A stretch of 16,364 nt of DNA from Deltaproteobacteria bacterium (lineage in GTDB: Bacteria; Bdellovibrionota_C; UBA2361; SZUA-149; JAITKM01). The stretch covers positions 1 through 16,364 of the forward strand of contig JAITKM010000043.1 in the NCBI GenBank assembly GCA_031278395.1. Direction: 5' to 3'. The stretch's first letter is position 1. The number at the start of each line of letters is the position of its first letter. The position numbers were made by a program, and so were the translations under genes. Below, piece after piece: positions 1-9,093 of the stretch. The notes under the pieces were generated by a model that worked only from the letters and a program-made list of their open reading frames with translations, did not search any database and was not told the DNA's origin.

Positions 1-307
1 CCCCTCACCCAAAAACAAACCAAACACACCTCTAAAAAAACTATATCTTACGACTAAAAAAACTCTCTGGATGCCCGATAACTACTCTTATCGGGCATCG
101 GGGAATAAATAGAAGACAGCGGAAATATAGAGTAGGGAAGGGAGGTTTTTATTGATGTTTTGAGAAAGTTTGAGAAAATATCAATGTTTTTGCAAAACAC
201 ATTAGAAATATAATTGTTAAATCCAAGAAATTAGCTTAGCCTGCCAAGCCTCGTGCCTAATAAGTGCCTTAGTTAGCTTAAATTTTTCATAACAATATAG
301 TTTTTAT
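1..307. other. Non-coding left edge, A/C-rich then AT-rich
   Basis: No credible reading frame is visible. The first 65 bases are C/A-rich and low in complexity (many CCAAA and AAAAAAACT strings), resembling in composition the A/C-rich repeat tracts near the right end of the window. A perfect hairpin lies at 70-99. A second, AU-only hairpin can be drawn with arms at 151-161 and 175-185 (one G-U pair), followed by GTTTTT at 186-191; it could be a weak terminator for a gene to the left. The stretch 225-290 contains short direct repeats of TTAGCTTA but no gene I can recognise. The promoter of the ATPase gene at 308 should lie here, but I see no convincing -35/-10 pair. Confidence 0.5.
70..99. repeat. 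Perfect 12-bp inverted repeat (hairpin)
   Basis: Arms GATGCCCGATAA (70-81) and TTATCGGGCATC (88-99) are perfectly complementary and enclose the 6-nt loop CTACTC. It is much more GC-rich than its surroundings. Read on the minus strand the stem is followed by CAGAGAG and then seven T, so it may act as a loose intrinsic terminator for leftward transcription. On the plus strand no T-run follows. It could also be a scattered palindromic repeat; copy number elsewhere is unknown. Confidence 0.7.
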
Positions 308-1547
308 ATGATTTCCAAAACTAATTTAATTGAACGCAAACAATACATGCAAGAGCTTCGCAATTTACGTGACCAAAATTTAATTAAGGTCATAACTGGC
401 GTTCGTCGTTGTGGCAAATCGACGTTACTAAAAATGTTTGCAGACGAGTTACGTGACAGCGGTATCACCGAAGAACAAATTCATTTTTACAATTTTGAAG
501 ACCCCGATGTCTTCTCAATTGGAGATTGGAAATCGATTTACGATGTCGCCAAAAGCCGCCTTGTAGCAGACAAGATGAATTATATTTTCCTTGATGAAGT
601 TCAAAATATAAACTTATTTCAGAGATTAGTTGATGGGCTATTTATTAAGGACAATGTTGATTTATACATAACAGGTTCAAATGCTTATTTACTTTCAGGG
701 GAGCTTACTACGCTGCTTACTGGTAGGTATACGGAAATTAGTATTTTGCCGCTGCAATTTGCTGAATATATTGATTTTTTGCCTTTGAAATCGCCAAACT
801 TGTCAAAACTAGAAAGTTTGGCGATTTATGCGATTGAAGGAGGAATGCCAGAATATTATAAGCAAAAGCAAATAACACAAAAACAAGCTGATAAATTTCT
901 AAGAGGTGTTCTAAGTTCAATAATCGAGAAAGATATTTTTGAGCGTTTGAAAATAAAAGACAAGCACAATTTTAATAAAATTATTGATTTTGCGTTCGAT
1001 TTCAGTTGGGTCATTTGTTTCTCCGCGTTCAATTTCAGATACTTTTAAATCATTGGGAACAATTATTGATAAGGAGACAGTTGCAAAATACCTTGATGCA
1101 ATGTGCGATGCTTTTTTGCTTTATAAAGTTCCGCGTTATGACATTAGAGGGCAGGCTCTTTTACAAACACTAAACAAATATTATCTTGTCGATCCTGGTT
1201 TTAGAAAAGTTAAATTAAGGCGCGACATGAATAAAGGTATTTCACATTGGTTAGAAAATTTAGTTTACTTTGAATTATTGCGTCGTAATCGTGAGGTGTT
1301 TGTTGGGCAGATTAATGGCAAGGAAGTTGATTTTGTTGTAACTAATAACAATGGCTATACGATATATTATCAGGTAGCTTGGACGACTTTTGATGCCGAA
1401 ACATTAGAACGCGAGCTTGCTTCATTAATAGCGATCAAAGATTCAAATCAGAAATATTTATTAACTACCGATATAGATGATAACCCAACGTTTGAAGGTA
1501 TTCGCAAATTAAATGTTGCAGATTGGCTGTTGCAACCAGAGTTATAG
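308..1547 (+). pseudogene. AAA-type ATPase with DUF4143 C-terminus, frameshifted
   Basis: This is an AAA_14/DUF4143 ATPase (COG1373 type), a widespread accessory family of uncertain role. The N-terminal part starts at ATG 308 and carries Walker A GVRRCGKST (residues 31-39), Walker B IFLDEVQN with D96/E97, and the sensor region ITGSN...LTGRY around 121-141. The reading frame shifts by one base near 1001. The N-terminal frame runs on into an unrelated tail and stops at 1048, while the DUF4143 part continues in the next frame from about 1002 (SVGSFVSPRSISDTFKS) to 1547, including YYLVDPGFR and the nuclease-like EVDFV motif. Removing one T from the run at 1001-1003 restores a protein of about 413 aa, the usual length of the family. 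It is either a pseudogene or a sequencing/assembly error. No Shine-Dalgarno is visible before 308. It converges on the gene that ends at 1554. Confidence 0.85.
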
Positions 1548-1553
1548 GACTTG

Positions 1554-4500
1554 TTAGGAAATTGGCGGCAGGATTTTATTGGCTAAGGTTACGTAGTCAA
1601 TCTTGCCAGAACCCGTGTGTGGAAGATTAGAGATAATATTGATTTGCTTAGGAATAAATAACTCACTTAAACCAAGCTTTTTAAAATGAACTAAGATTTG
1701 CTCTCGCGTTGCAGTTGGGTTAGTCGTCCATAAAACTAATTGTTCGCCCTTCTTTTCATCTGGCGCCGCAATAATTGCATGCAAAAAATTAGACCACAGA
1801 CTAGAAATTGCATTCTCCACCGCTGTGAGTGACACCATCTCTCCCGCAACTTTAGCAAACCTTTTAACTCGCCCCTTGATCGTAATAAAACCATCATCAT
1901 CAATACTAATAATATCTCCCGTATCATACCAACCATCAACTATCGGCTCAATTACCCCTGGATTTTCAACCTTAAAATACCCCAACATAATATTAGGTCC
2001 CTTAACCAATAATTTAAAACCATCTGTTATTCCTGAAACTTCTTCAAGCCGATATTGCATGCCTGTAACAAACTGACCAACCGTTCCCTTTTTATGATAC
2101 AACGGCGTATTGACTGCAATAATCGGAGACGTTTCTGTTGTTCCATACCCTTCAAATAGTCGCACTCCAAACTTCTCAATCCACAACTTATGCGTTTCTT
2201 CTCTCAACTTCTCTGCACCAGCAAAAGCAAAACGCAAACTATAAAAATCATATGGATGCGCTATTTTCGCGTAACCAGCCAAAAACGTATCCGTTCCAAA
2301 TAAAATTGTCGCGTTAATATCGTAAGCCAACTCAGGAATTATTCTATAATGCAACGGCGACGGATATAAAAATGTCTGTATTCCAAAATAAATTGGCAGA
2401 AACGTTCCACCTGTTAACCCAAAAGAATGAAACATTGGCAACGTATTTAGAACTTTATCATTGGTTGACGTATCAACCCGACAAATAATCTGATTAACAT
2501 TCGCAATGATATTTTTATGACTTAACGCCACCCCCTTAGGAGTTCCCTCAGAACCAGACGTAAATAACACCACAGCCGGCTCGTCTGCCTTAGCTGGTTT
2601 ATAACTTGAATCAGGGAAAAAGGTTTTAAACAATGCTACTACTTTATCCAGCGGACTAATTTTATGTCGCAGATCTTCAAGATAAAAAATTTTCTTACCA
2701 GCTTCTAATAAAATATCTTCAAAAGCTTCCAACTTAGCAAACCTAATAAAAACCCTGGAAGTAAAAACTGTTTCTATCTGACAAGCCAAACAAGCCTGCA
2801 TTAAATTGTTTGTGCCGGTTGTAAAATTTAACATGGCTGGCACTTTCTTGTGCGCAATCAAACCTAACAGAGTTAAAAGAGTAGCTTTCGTATTGGGTAA
2901 CATTACCCCAACATATTTTTCGTTTCCCGCAAACATTTCTAAAACTCTGCCTAAGGCAAATGCTCCTAGTATCAGCTTACGATAAGACAACGGCTTTCTT
3001 TCTATATCATCTACAATTTTATGGTTAAAACCATATCTTTTGGCAGAATTAATTAAACTTTCGAACAAATCTTGATTAATATTTTCTGCTCTGTATTTCA
3101 TAGTTGACATGATTTTATACATCTCATCTGTCAAAGCTTGGCGTCGCTTGCGTCCTTTTAAATTATCTGCAACTTCTAACTTAACTGGTGGCAAAATTTT
3201 TAACACAATTTTAGCATTGGGAACTTTTTTAATACGCTTAGCAAACCTAGAAAAAAGCGAATATTCAGCCCCTCCAATACAAATTGGCAAAATATCAGCT
3301 CCAGTTTTATCCGCAATAATACTTGGACCTGGATAAACTTTCATTAATGAACCTGTTGTCGTAATCCTGCCCTCTGGGAAAATAACAAGTTTATGACCAG
3401 CCCGTACTTGCTCAACTAAAGATTTAGTTGCCATCGGATTAGTCGGATCAATCGGGTAAGCTTTAATCACTCTTAAAAAAGGCTTAATCAAGCGGTTTCT
3501 CGCTATAAAGGTGTTAATCGCAAACATCGGTTTATCTGGCAGAAAAATCGCAATTAAGATTGGATCTAAAAATGAAACATGATTAGCTATAATAATCGTA
3601 TGCTTGCCAAGCTTTTTATAATTTTCTAGCCCACGAACTTCGATATGATAAATAAATTGCAAAACAGTTTTAAAAAAAGACCTCAACAAATGCTCTGGCA
3701 AAAGTTTACAAATATAAATAGCTACAAAAGTATTAGCCAGCGCCAGCACAATAAAAATATGTTCAATGCCTAAACCTGCCACTAAGATTAAAGTCGAAGC
3801 CGCACTACCTAGAACCATAAAGAGTGAATTTAAAATATTATTGGCGGCAATCGTTCTGGAACGACTGGTAATATTAGAAGCAGACTGAATCATAGTTTGG
3901 AGCGGCACAACATAAAGTCCACCAAACAAAGACAATAAAAAAAAGTCTAAGGATAATCTAATACCAGAAAAACTACTTAAGAACTCAAAGAGTGAACCTA
4001 ATTCTGTATCTGTAGTAGCAGTAATTTCTGAAGTCTTGCCACTACCTAGCACAACATCAATAATACAAACTGTCATTAAAATTGCAGTAATCGGCACAAA
4101 CTTACTTGAAATTTCGTCTTTGAGTAAAACATGACACAACATTGAACCAAGACCAATCCCTAGTGAAAACAAAGCTAACAGAAAAGTATAGACCTGAGCA
4201 TCACTCAGCAGATTAACTTTAGTGTAAATTGGTAACTGCGACATAAAAACTGTCCCGACTAACCAAAACCAAGATGTACCTAAAATACATAACAGGATTG
4301 TGCGATTAACTTTGGCGTATTTCGAAATTTTAAAAAGCGCTTTAATAATATTATAGTCAAGCTTTAAGTTAGGAGTTTGGGCAGGCAGAGTTTCAAACAA
4401 TAAACTAACTAAAAAACCAAACAAGGCAACTGAAATTAATACCACTGCCAGAATCTCAAAAGCATTTGCTAAGCTTCCGACTATTCCTCCTGAGATAGTT

Positions 4501-5045
4501 CCTAGCAAAATAGCCACAAATGTAGCTGCCTCAATTAAACCATTAGCTGCGATTAAATCTTTTTTCTCTACGATTTCTGGCAAAATTCCGTATTTTAATG
4601 GACCAAAAAATGTCGATTGTAGCCCCATTAAAAAGAGAACTAGTAACATAAAAGTTATATAAAATATGAACTGCATTTTATTTTCAACTTGAAAATTGAG
4701 GTCTAGAGAATAATCCAGATTGGTTAATTGCAAAAATCCCCAAACCCCAAGTGCCATGATAATAATTTCTGCAAATTTTATGATTTTGATTAGTTTGGAT
4801 TTGCTATATTTATCCGCTAATTGTCCTGCATTAGCTGAGAATAAAAAGAAAGGCAGTATAAATAAGCCGATGGCAATGCCCGCAATAATTTTGTCTAACC
4901 CAGCGCTGATGCTGGACAAGCCAGGGTAAGCTATAAAAGCTACAAAACTAACTAACGAGGTTTTAAAAAAATTATCATTAAATGCGCCTAAAAACTGAGC
5001 AATAAATAAAGCTAAGAAATTTCTTTTTTTTAATAATTCGAACAT
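1554..5045 (-). CDS. LplT-Aas fusion: MFS transporter / PlsC acyltransferase / acyl-ACP synthetase
   Basis: This 1163-aa protein combines three activities of lysophospholipid recycling at the inner membrane: flipping or import of lysophospholipid, its re-acylation, and ATP-dependent fatty acid activation on ACP. Residues 1-450 form an LplT-like MFS domain (start IAQFLGAFNDNFFKTSL, then about 12 hydrophobic segments). Residues 470-630 form a PlsC domain with ANHVSFLD (H489, D494) and IFPEGR (556-560). Residues 660-1163 form an AMP-binding ligase with FTSGSEGTPKG (828-838), EGYGTTE (965-971), YDTGD (1040-1044) and the C-terminal catalytic lysine in TGSGK (K1148). E. coli splits this into LplT and Aas; the three-part fusion is known in other Gram-negatives. 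The ATG at 5045 is preceded directly by AGAGG and lies 3 bases after the upstream lipoprotein stop, so the two are probably co-transcribed. All catalytic motifs look intact. Confidence 0.93.
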   Translation of the reverse strand: MFELLKKRNFLALFIAQFLGAFNDNFFKTSLVSFVAFIAYPGLSSISAGLDKIIAGIAIGLFILPFFLFSANAGQLADKYSKSKLIKIIKFAEIIIMALGVWGFLQLTNLDYSLDLNFQVENKMQFIFYITFMLLVLFLMGLQSTFFGPLKYGILPEIVEKKDLIAANGLIEAATFVAILLGTISGGIVGSLANAFEILAVVLISVALFGFLVSLLFETLPAQTPNLKLDYNIIKALFKISKYAKVNRTILLCILGTSWFWLVGTVFMSQLPIYTKVNLLSDAQVYTFLLALFSLGIGLGSMLCHVLLKDEISSKFVPITAILMTVCIIDVVLGSGKTSEITATTDTELGSLFEFLSSFSGIRLSLDFFLLSLFGGLYVVPLQTMIQSASNITSRSRTIAANNILNSLFMVLGSAASTLILVAGLGIEHIFIVLALANTFVAIYICKLLPEHLLRSFFKTVLQFIYHIEVRGLENYKKLGKHTIIIANHVSFLDPILIAIFLPDKPMFAINTFIARNRLIKPFLRVIKAYPIDPTNPMATKSLVEQVRAGHKLVIFPEGRITTTGSLMKVYPGPSIIADKTGADILPICIGGAEYSLFSRFAKRIKKVPNAKIVLKILPPVKLEVADNLKGRKRRQALTDEMYKIMSTMKYRAENINQDLFESLINSAKRYGFNHKIVDDIERKPLSYRKLILGAFALGRVLEMFAGNEKYVGVMLPNTKATLLTLLGLIAHKKVPAMLNFTTGTNNLMQACLACQIETVFTSRVFIRFAKLEAFEDILLEAGKKIFYLEDLRHKISPLDKVVALFKTFFPDSSYKPAKADEPAVVLFTSGSEGTPKGVALSHKNIIANVNQIICRVDTSTNDKVLNTLPMFHSFGLTGGTFLPIYFGIQTFLYPSPLHYRIIPELAYDINATILFGTDTFLAGYAKIAHPYDFYSLRFAFAGAEKLREETHKLWIEKFGVRLFEGYGTTETSPIIAVNTPLYHKKGTVGQFVTGMQYRLEEVSGITDGFKLLVKGPNIMLGYFKVENPGVIEPIVDGWYDTGDIISIDDDGFITIKGRVKRFAKVAGEMVSLTAVENAISSLWSNFLHAIIAAPDEKKGEQLVLWTTNPTATREQILVHFKKLGLSELFIPKQINIISNLPHTGSGKIDYVTLANKILPPIS

Positions 5046-5048
5046 CCT

Positions 5049-5621
5049 CTATTGTTTTTTTGGAATTTTATCACCTATATAAATTTGCTCAATAGTATAT
5101 CTGGCTGCGTCGGCTAATATTTTTTGTTGTCGCGCTAAATCTAACCTATTTTTTTTTCTAAATTCATTAAAGTTTTTATCTGCAATCTCAATTGTTTTAC
5201 TCAATTCTGGTAGAGATTTTATTCCGTATTGCCCGTAGTAGCCAATAGCTTGAATTGAAAATAATTGAGTTTGGAAATCTGACGTGGAAAGGTTAGCAAT
5301 TAATTCAGGCAAATTCTCTTCTAATACATTGACAGCATTAGGTGTTCCAATTTTTTTTAAAGTGTTAATTGTATTTATTTTAGTAGGCCAACTGCCATTT
5401 TGTAGGATATTGGACAATTTTGGAACTGCCAAATCAGCGTATTGACCATAGTGAGCTAACTGATATGCTGATATAAGCTGCTCCGTCTCTTTAGCGGAAT
5501 CTAGTTTCTTAATCAACATCTCAACATTATAATCCACTAAGGTTTTTTGTTGCTCACAAGCCAGCAGCAATATTAGTGGTAGAATTGTAAAGATTAATTT
5601 TTTAAAGATTAAAGATTTCAT
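5049..5621 (-). CDS. Lipoprotein with HEAT-like repeats
   Basis: A 190-aa predicted lipoprotein. The N-terminus has KK, a hydrophobic core and lipobox LLAC with Cys22 as the lipidated residue. The mature part is helical and contains two clearly related segments, HYGQYADLAVPKLS (57-70) and YYGQYGIKSLPELS (128-141), spaced about 71 residues apart. Intervening segments such as TINTLKKIGTPNAVNVLEENL fit degenerate HEAT/armadillo-type helical repeats, so a scaffold or protein-binding role is an inference. The tail is charged (KKNRLDLARQQK). Its stop lies 3 bases before the LplT-Aas start, which suggests an operon and a possible envelope-lipid connection. No Shine-Dalgarno is visible before ATG 5621. 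I do not recognise a named family. Confidence 0.8.
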   Translation of the reverse strand: MKSLIFKKLIFTILPLILLLACEQQKTLVDYNVEMLIKKLDSAKETEQLISAYQLAHYGQYADLAVPKLSNILQNGSWPTKINTINTLKKIGTPNAVNVLEENLPELIANLSTSDFQTQLFSIQAIGYYGQYGIKSLPELSKTIEIADKNFNEFRKKNRLDLARQQKILADAARYTIEQIYIGDKIPKKQ

Positions 5622-5644
5622 AACTAGTTACCGGATGTTTATAG

Positions 5645-5650
5645 ATTATA
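5645..5650 (-). promoter_or_regulatory. Candidate -10 box for the lipoprotein / LplT-Aas operon
   Basis: On the minus strand the sequence reads TATAAT, an exact consensus -10, 23 bases upstream of the ATG at 5621. The hexamer 17 bases further upstream (TTTTTA) is a poor -35, and in such AT-rich DNA a chance match is quite possible. Confidence 0.3.
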
Positions 5651-5749
5651 GAAAAGTATATTTAAGCTAAAAAAATAAAAGATAGAAAGATAGCTCCTTA
5701 CGTGTAGAATCAAATCTTGTCAATGCTAAAACTAGTAAGCAAATATAGA

Positions 5750-7195
5750 TTACGCATAAAACATTGGCGAGAAAAAGCAGGCGGCAAGAACGCCAGCAAT
5801 GTCGGCAGTTAAAGCCGCAAGAACTGCATGGCGAATTTTAACAATGCCTACTGAACCAAAATAAACCGCTAATACATAAAATGTTGTTTCTGAACTGCCG
5901 TTGAGAACAGAAGCTAGAAAAGCATTATAAGAATTGGGCGCAGCATTAACTACAGAACTTAAAAAGGAATACGCTCCAGAACCAGATAAAGGACGAATAA
6001 TTGCCATCGGTAAAACTTCCGCTGGCAAACCAATTAATTCGGTCAGCGGCGATAAAATAGCAACACAGAAATCCATTGCCCCACTAGCTCTAAACATGCC
6101 AACTGCAACTAGAATAACAACTAAGAAAGGAATAATCCGCACGGCTAATTCAAAGCCTTGTTTGGCGCCCTCAACGATAGTATCGTAGATTTTTACACCA
6201 TTAAACAAGGCGTAAGAAACAATTAAAAGCATTAAAGACGGCATCAGCCAGAAACTTCCAAACTCGTTACTGAGAAATGTTAAGACAGCTTGAAGGGCTG
6301 AGTCTGACTTAAAACAACTCATAATCCCAGTGTCCAATAGACGATAAATAAAGGCGCTCAAAAGCAAAATTAAAAAGCAAATTGCTAGGACCTTTGAGGT
6401 GTTAGTTGCCGGAACTAAAAACTTTTCATTAGTTTTGTTAGCAGCTTCCGAAGTATACGAGAGTGCGCTAGTGTCTCCTGCTTGTTGAGTTAAAATGTGA
6501 GCTGGTAAGTTTTTATTATAAGCCTCTCGATAACTTTTATCTTTTTTAGCTAAGAACAGAGCTACTGTAATAGCTACAATTGTCGAACAGGTTGTAGCTA
6601 ACAGTGAAGGGAGAAAAATCTCAGCCGGATTGCTACTGCCTGCACTAACTCGCAGACCAATTACGCCTAATGGAAGTAAGGCAATATTTGAAGTATTAAT
6701 AGCTAAAAACATAATCATCGCGTTAGTTGCAGTTCCTTTGAAGGGATTTAGCTTTTCTAATTCTTGCATGGCTTTTAGACCAAAGGGGGTTGCTGCATTA
6801 CCAAAGCCAAACATATTTGCCGAAATATTCATGACCATTGCGCCAATAGCCGGGTGATCTGGTGGAATGTCGGGGAACAGTCGGCTAAAAATAGGTTTTA
6901 ATTTTTTAGCAACTATAGCTAAGAAACCGCCAACTTCTAAGATTTTGAACAAACCCAACCAAAAAGCCATCATACCTATTAAACCAAAGGCTAGATTTAC
7001 TGCGTCTTTGGTGGCGTTAAAACTGGCAGTAGAGGTCATTTCCATGCGGCTTTTAAAAGTAGTTCCCGAATTTGTTTCAACTTGAGTAAGTTGGCTAGAA
7101 AATGCTGCAAACAACACTGCTGCAATTATAAAAAAAATAAACACGTAACTCATCACATTTGATGAACCAGCTGGCTTATTAGAAGTATTATTCAT
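5750..7195 (-). CDS. Fused SpmA-SpmB-like membrane protein (nucleoside-recognition/Gate domains)
   Basis: A polytopic membrane protein of 481 aa from ATG 7195. The N-terminal half matches spore maturation protein SpmA, with a helix around 14-30, the segment GLIGMMAFWLGLFKILEVGG, and NISANMFGFGNAATPFG at 123-139. The C-terminal half (about 300-481) matches SpmB, with IRPLSGSGA (400-408) and GSSETTFYV (433-441) and the ending VGIVKIRHAVLAALTADIAG. In Bacillus these are two proteins of about 196 and 178 aa; here they are joined by a polar linker of about 60 residues. Fused homologues occur in Gram-negative non-sporulating bacteria, where the transported substrate is unknown, so the sporulation name should not be taken as function. 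A TTG at 7213 would add six residues, but ATG 7195 is preferred. Neither start has a clear Shine-Dalgarno. Confidence 0.88.
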   Translation of the reverse strand: MNNTSNKPAGSSNVMSYVFIFFIIAAVLFAAFSSQLTQVETNSGTTFKSRMEMTSTASFNATKDAVNLAFGLIGMMAFWLGLFKILEVGGFLAIVAKKLKPIFSRLFPDIPPDHPAIGAMVMNISANMFGFGNAATPFGLKAMQELEKLNPFKGTATNAMIMFLAINTSNIALLPLGVIGLRVSAGSSNPAEIFLPSLLATTCSTIVAITVALFLAKKDKSYREAYNKNLPAHILTQQAGDTSALSYTSEAANKTNEKFLVPATNTSKVLAICFLILLLSAFIYRLLDTGIMSCFKSDSALQAVLTFLSNEFGSFWLMPSLMLLIVSYALFNGVKIYDTIVEGAKQGFELAVRIIPFLVVILVAVGMFRASGAMDFCVAILSPLTELIGLPAEVLPMAIIRPLSGSGAYSFLSSVVNAAPNSYNAFLASVLNGSSETTFYVLAVYFGSVGIVKIRHAVLAALTADIAGVLAACFFSPMFYA

Positions 7196-7360
7196 TGCTA
7201 TAAAATCTATCAAACGGTAATTAAAGTTAGGGGACTATATGGTCTTAGTTCAATCTCCACAAGTTAAAAATAGGTAGCTATTCAGTAGCCGGAAAATCTA
7301 GTACTTTTACCACCACGCATAACACCATGATTTCCTCGTCGGGGCGTTTTTAAAATGCTC

Positions 7361-7389
7361 TTGACAGACGTTTCTCGAATCTATATATC
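7361..7389 (+). promoter_or_regulatory. Sigma-70-type promoter of tRNA-Gln
   Basis: A perfect -35 hexamer TTGACA (7361-7366) is followed by a 17-base spacer and TATATC (7384-7389, 4 of 6 matches to TATAAT). Transcription would start at about 7396, eight bases before the mature tRNA 5' end. This is the best-formed promoter in the window. Confidence 0.75.
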
Positions 7390-7403
7390 CGCCAGCCATC
7401 TCT

Positions 7404-7477
7404 TGGGAAATAGTTTAATGGTAGAACAGCGGACTCTGACTCCGTCAATCTTGGTTCGAGTCCAGGTTTCCCAGCCA
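7404..7477 (+). tRNA. tRNA-Gln (anticodon CTG)
   Basis: A complete 74-nt cloverleaf can be drawn. The acceptor arms are TGGGAAA (7404-7410) and TTTCCCA (7467-7473), with discriminator G7474 and genomically encoded CCA at 7475-7477. The anticodon arm GCGGA/TCCGT encloses loop CTCTGAC with anticodon CTG at 7436-7438. The T-arm is CTTGG/CCAGG around TTCGAGT. It is transcribed toward the CorC gene, which converges on it 31 bases downstream. I see no T-rich terminator after it. Confidence 0.96.
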
Positions 7478-7508
7478 TATCTTTTCCCAGGTAAAACCGT
7501 TCATCCTC

Positions 7509-8357
7509 TTAATTTATTTCAAAAATTTCGATAGCTTTGATTCTAAAATCATCAATAGACTTAACAGAAATGCGGTAGTCTTTGTTAGTTTCACTATTCT
7601 TGATATCTACAAAATCACCATCTGCCGGCACACGCCCCAAAGCATTATACAAAAAGCCAGCAATTGTATCGTAGTTCTTATCCTCTGGAATTCCAAACTT
7701 ATACTCTGTATTTAAATCACAAACCAAAACACCACCGCCCACAATTACCTTACCATCTTTTTCGACAATTTTTTCCTCCAACTCATCACTCTCGTCAAAA
7801 ATATCCCCAACTATCTCCTCAATTAAATCTTCCAAAGTTACAATCCCATCCACTCCACCATGTTCATCCAAGATAATTGCAATATGCAGCTTTTGTGTTT
7901 TAAACTCACTTAGCAGATCATCAACCGGTTTATTTTGAGTAATAAAATACGGTTTGCGCATAACCTTCGCCACACTAAATTCTTCTGGCGAACGAGTAAC
8001 ATTCTGCACGCTTAAATAAGGTAACAAATCTTTAGCTAATAAAATTCCAACTACATTATCTACATTTTGGTCGATAACCGGATACCTAGAAAAATTATTC
8101 TCTGTTACAATTGCACAAACTGTCGCTAACTCGTCTTTAAACTGAACAGTTACTAAATCTGTACGCGGGGTCATAATTTCACGGGCTACTGTATTTGATA
8201 ACCCAATAACTCCTTTTAACATCCGTTCATCTTCCTTATCAAAGTCGCCAGAATGTTCCTTAGCACTTACTAATTGAGCAAACTCAGATAATTTGTCGCT
8301 AAGAACTAACGAGTTACTAGGTTGTTTCTTAAAAAGCTTGGAAAATTTAAGCCACAT
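7509..8357 (-). CDS. corC: CorC/HlyC-type CBS-domain protein
   Basis: A 282-aa soluble protein of the CorC (YbeX/HlyC) family, linked to magnesium/cobalt efflux and membrane homeostasis. The N-terminal 60 residues contain the short linker LKGVIGLSNTVAREIMTPRTD, typical of the family just before the paired CBS domains (about 62-118 and 130-186; key element ILDEHGGVDGIVTLEDLIEEIVGDI spans 162-186). The C-terminal CorC_HlyC domain spans about 195-280 (VGGGVLVCDLN, YDTIAGFLYNALGRVPADGD). There is no DUF21 transmembrane domain, and the length is close to E. coli CorC (292 aa). The ATG at 8357 follows AGGAAA at a good distance, and this Shine-Dalgarno lies inside the last codons of the cyclophilin gene three bases away, so the two form an operon. 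Confidence 0.93.
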   Translation of the reverse strand: MWLKFSKLFKKQPSNSLVLSDKLSEFAQLVSAKEHSGDFDKEDERMLKGVIGLSNTVAREIMTPRTDLVTVQFKDELATVCAIVTENNFSRYPVIDQNVDNVVGILLAKDLLPYLSVQNVTRSPEEFSVAKVMRKPYFITQNKPVDDLLSEFKTQKLHIAIILDEHGGVDGIVTLEDLIEEIVGDIFDESDELEEKIVEKDGKVIVGGGVLVCDLNTEYKFGIPEDKNYDTIAGFLYNALGRVPADGDFVDIKNSETNKDYRISVKSIDDFRIKAIEIFEIN

Positions 8358-8360
8358 TAA

Positions 8361-8927
8361 TTATTTCCTGTCTAAAATTTTATTCCATTCGTTAACACGA
8401 ACTTTTTCTTTTTCCAAAACAGATAAATCGCCACTGACTGTAACCTTCAACATCTTATCCCCTTGTTGAATCTGATTCACAACGTCTTGTCCAACTACTA
8501 CTTTACCAAAAACTGTGTGATGCTTATCCAACCAATCTGTCTTAACATGAGTAATAAAAAACTGACTGCCGTTTGTGCCTGGTCCAGCATTTGCCATTGA
8601 TAAAATTCCAGGTCCTGTATGTTTTAAACTGTCGTTAAATTCGTCTTCAAATTTATATCCAGGTCCACCAGTTCCAGTCCCTGTTGGATCGCCAGTTTGA
8701 ATCATAAAATTAGGAATGACACGATGAAACACTATCCCATTATAATATCCACGTTGAATTAAATTAATAAAATTTGCACATGTTACTGGAGTTTTATCTG
8801 GATATAATTCCAACTCAATCACTCCTTTTGTTGTTTCAATTTTAACCATAGTCTGTCCTGCATAAACATTGTTATTAATAAAAAATAGTCCCATTAATAG
8901 ACTTAAGATTCCAAATATTTTTTTCAT
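8361..8927 (-). CDS. Secreted cyclophilin-type peptidyl-prolyl isomerase
   Basis: A 188-aa cyclophilin catalysing proline cis-trans isomerisation, probably in the periplasm. The start at ATG 8927 is set by AGGAGA at 8934-8939 on the minus strand, six bases away. An upstream TTG at 9002 adds 25 residues that would bury the signal peptide, so it is rejected. Residues 1-23 form a signal peptide ([16 protein letters not shown]...VYA, cleavage before Gly24). The catalytic core has [14 protein letters not shown] with Arg69, then [29 protein letters not shown] and the Trp in TDWLD, followed by HTVFGKVV. A short charged C-terminal extension ([18 protein letters not shown]) follows the domain. It is translationally close to corC and lies 166 bases downstream of murG. 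Confidence 0.94.
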   Translation of the reverse strand: MKKIFGILSLLMGLFFINNNVYAGQTMVKIETTKGVIELELYPDKTPVTCANFINLIQRGYYNGIVFHRVIPNFMIQTGDPTGTGTGGPGYKFEDEFNDSLKHTGPGILSMANAGPGTNGSQFFITHVKTDWLDKHHTVFGKVVVGQDVVNQIQQGDKMLKVTVSGDLSVLEKEKVRVNEWNKILDRK

Positions 8928-9093
8928 GTCTTTTCTCCTAGATTCGATAATTTTTTGTATTTTTAAAGGTGTTGTTACATAAAAAGATAAAAAATTTCTC
9001 AAGCTCCTCGCAAAAAATGTAGAATGGTAAAATATTCACTTTGTATGCAACAACGCCTTTTCAAAAGCTTTAGACAGCTACTTAACAACTAAC

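Noticed and set aside
984-1547. A separate gene starting with TTG at 984
   Set aside because: It is the frameshifted C-terminal half of the ATPase; the first residues are out-of-frame sequence and there is no ribosome binding site.
7214-7403. Riboswitch or small RNA in the leader of the SpmAB fusion gene
   Set aside because: Only a small 5-bp hairpin (around GGCTACTGAATAGCT) is visible on the minus strand; no known aptamer pattern.
8928-9002. Longer cyclophilin from TTG 9002
   Set aside because: It would place 25 residues before a clear signal peptide, while ATG 8927 has an AGGAGA site at the right distance.
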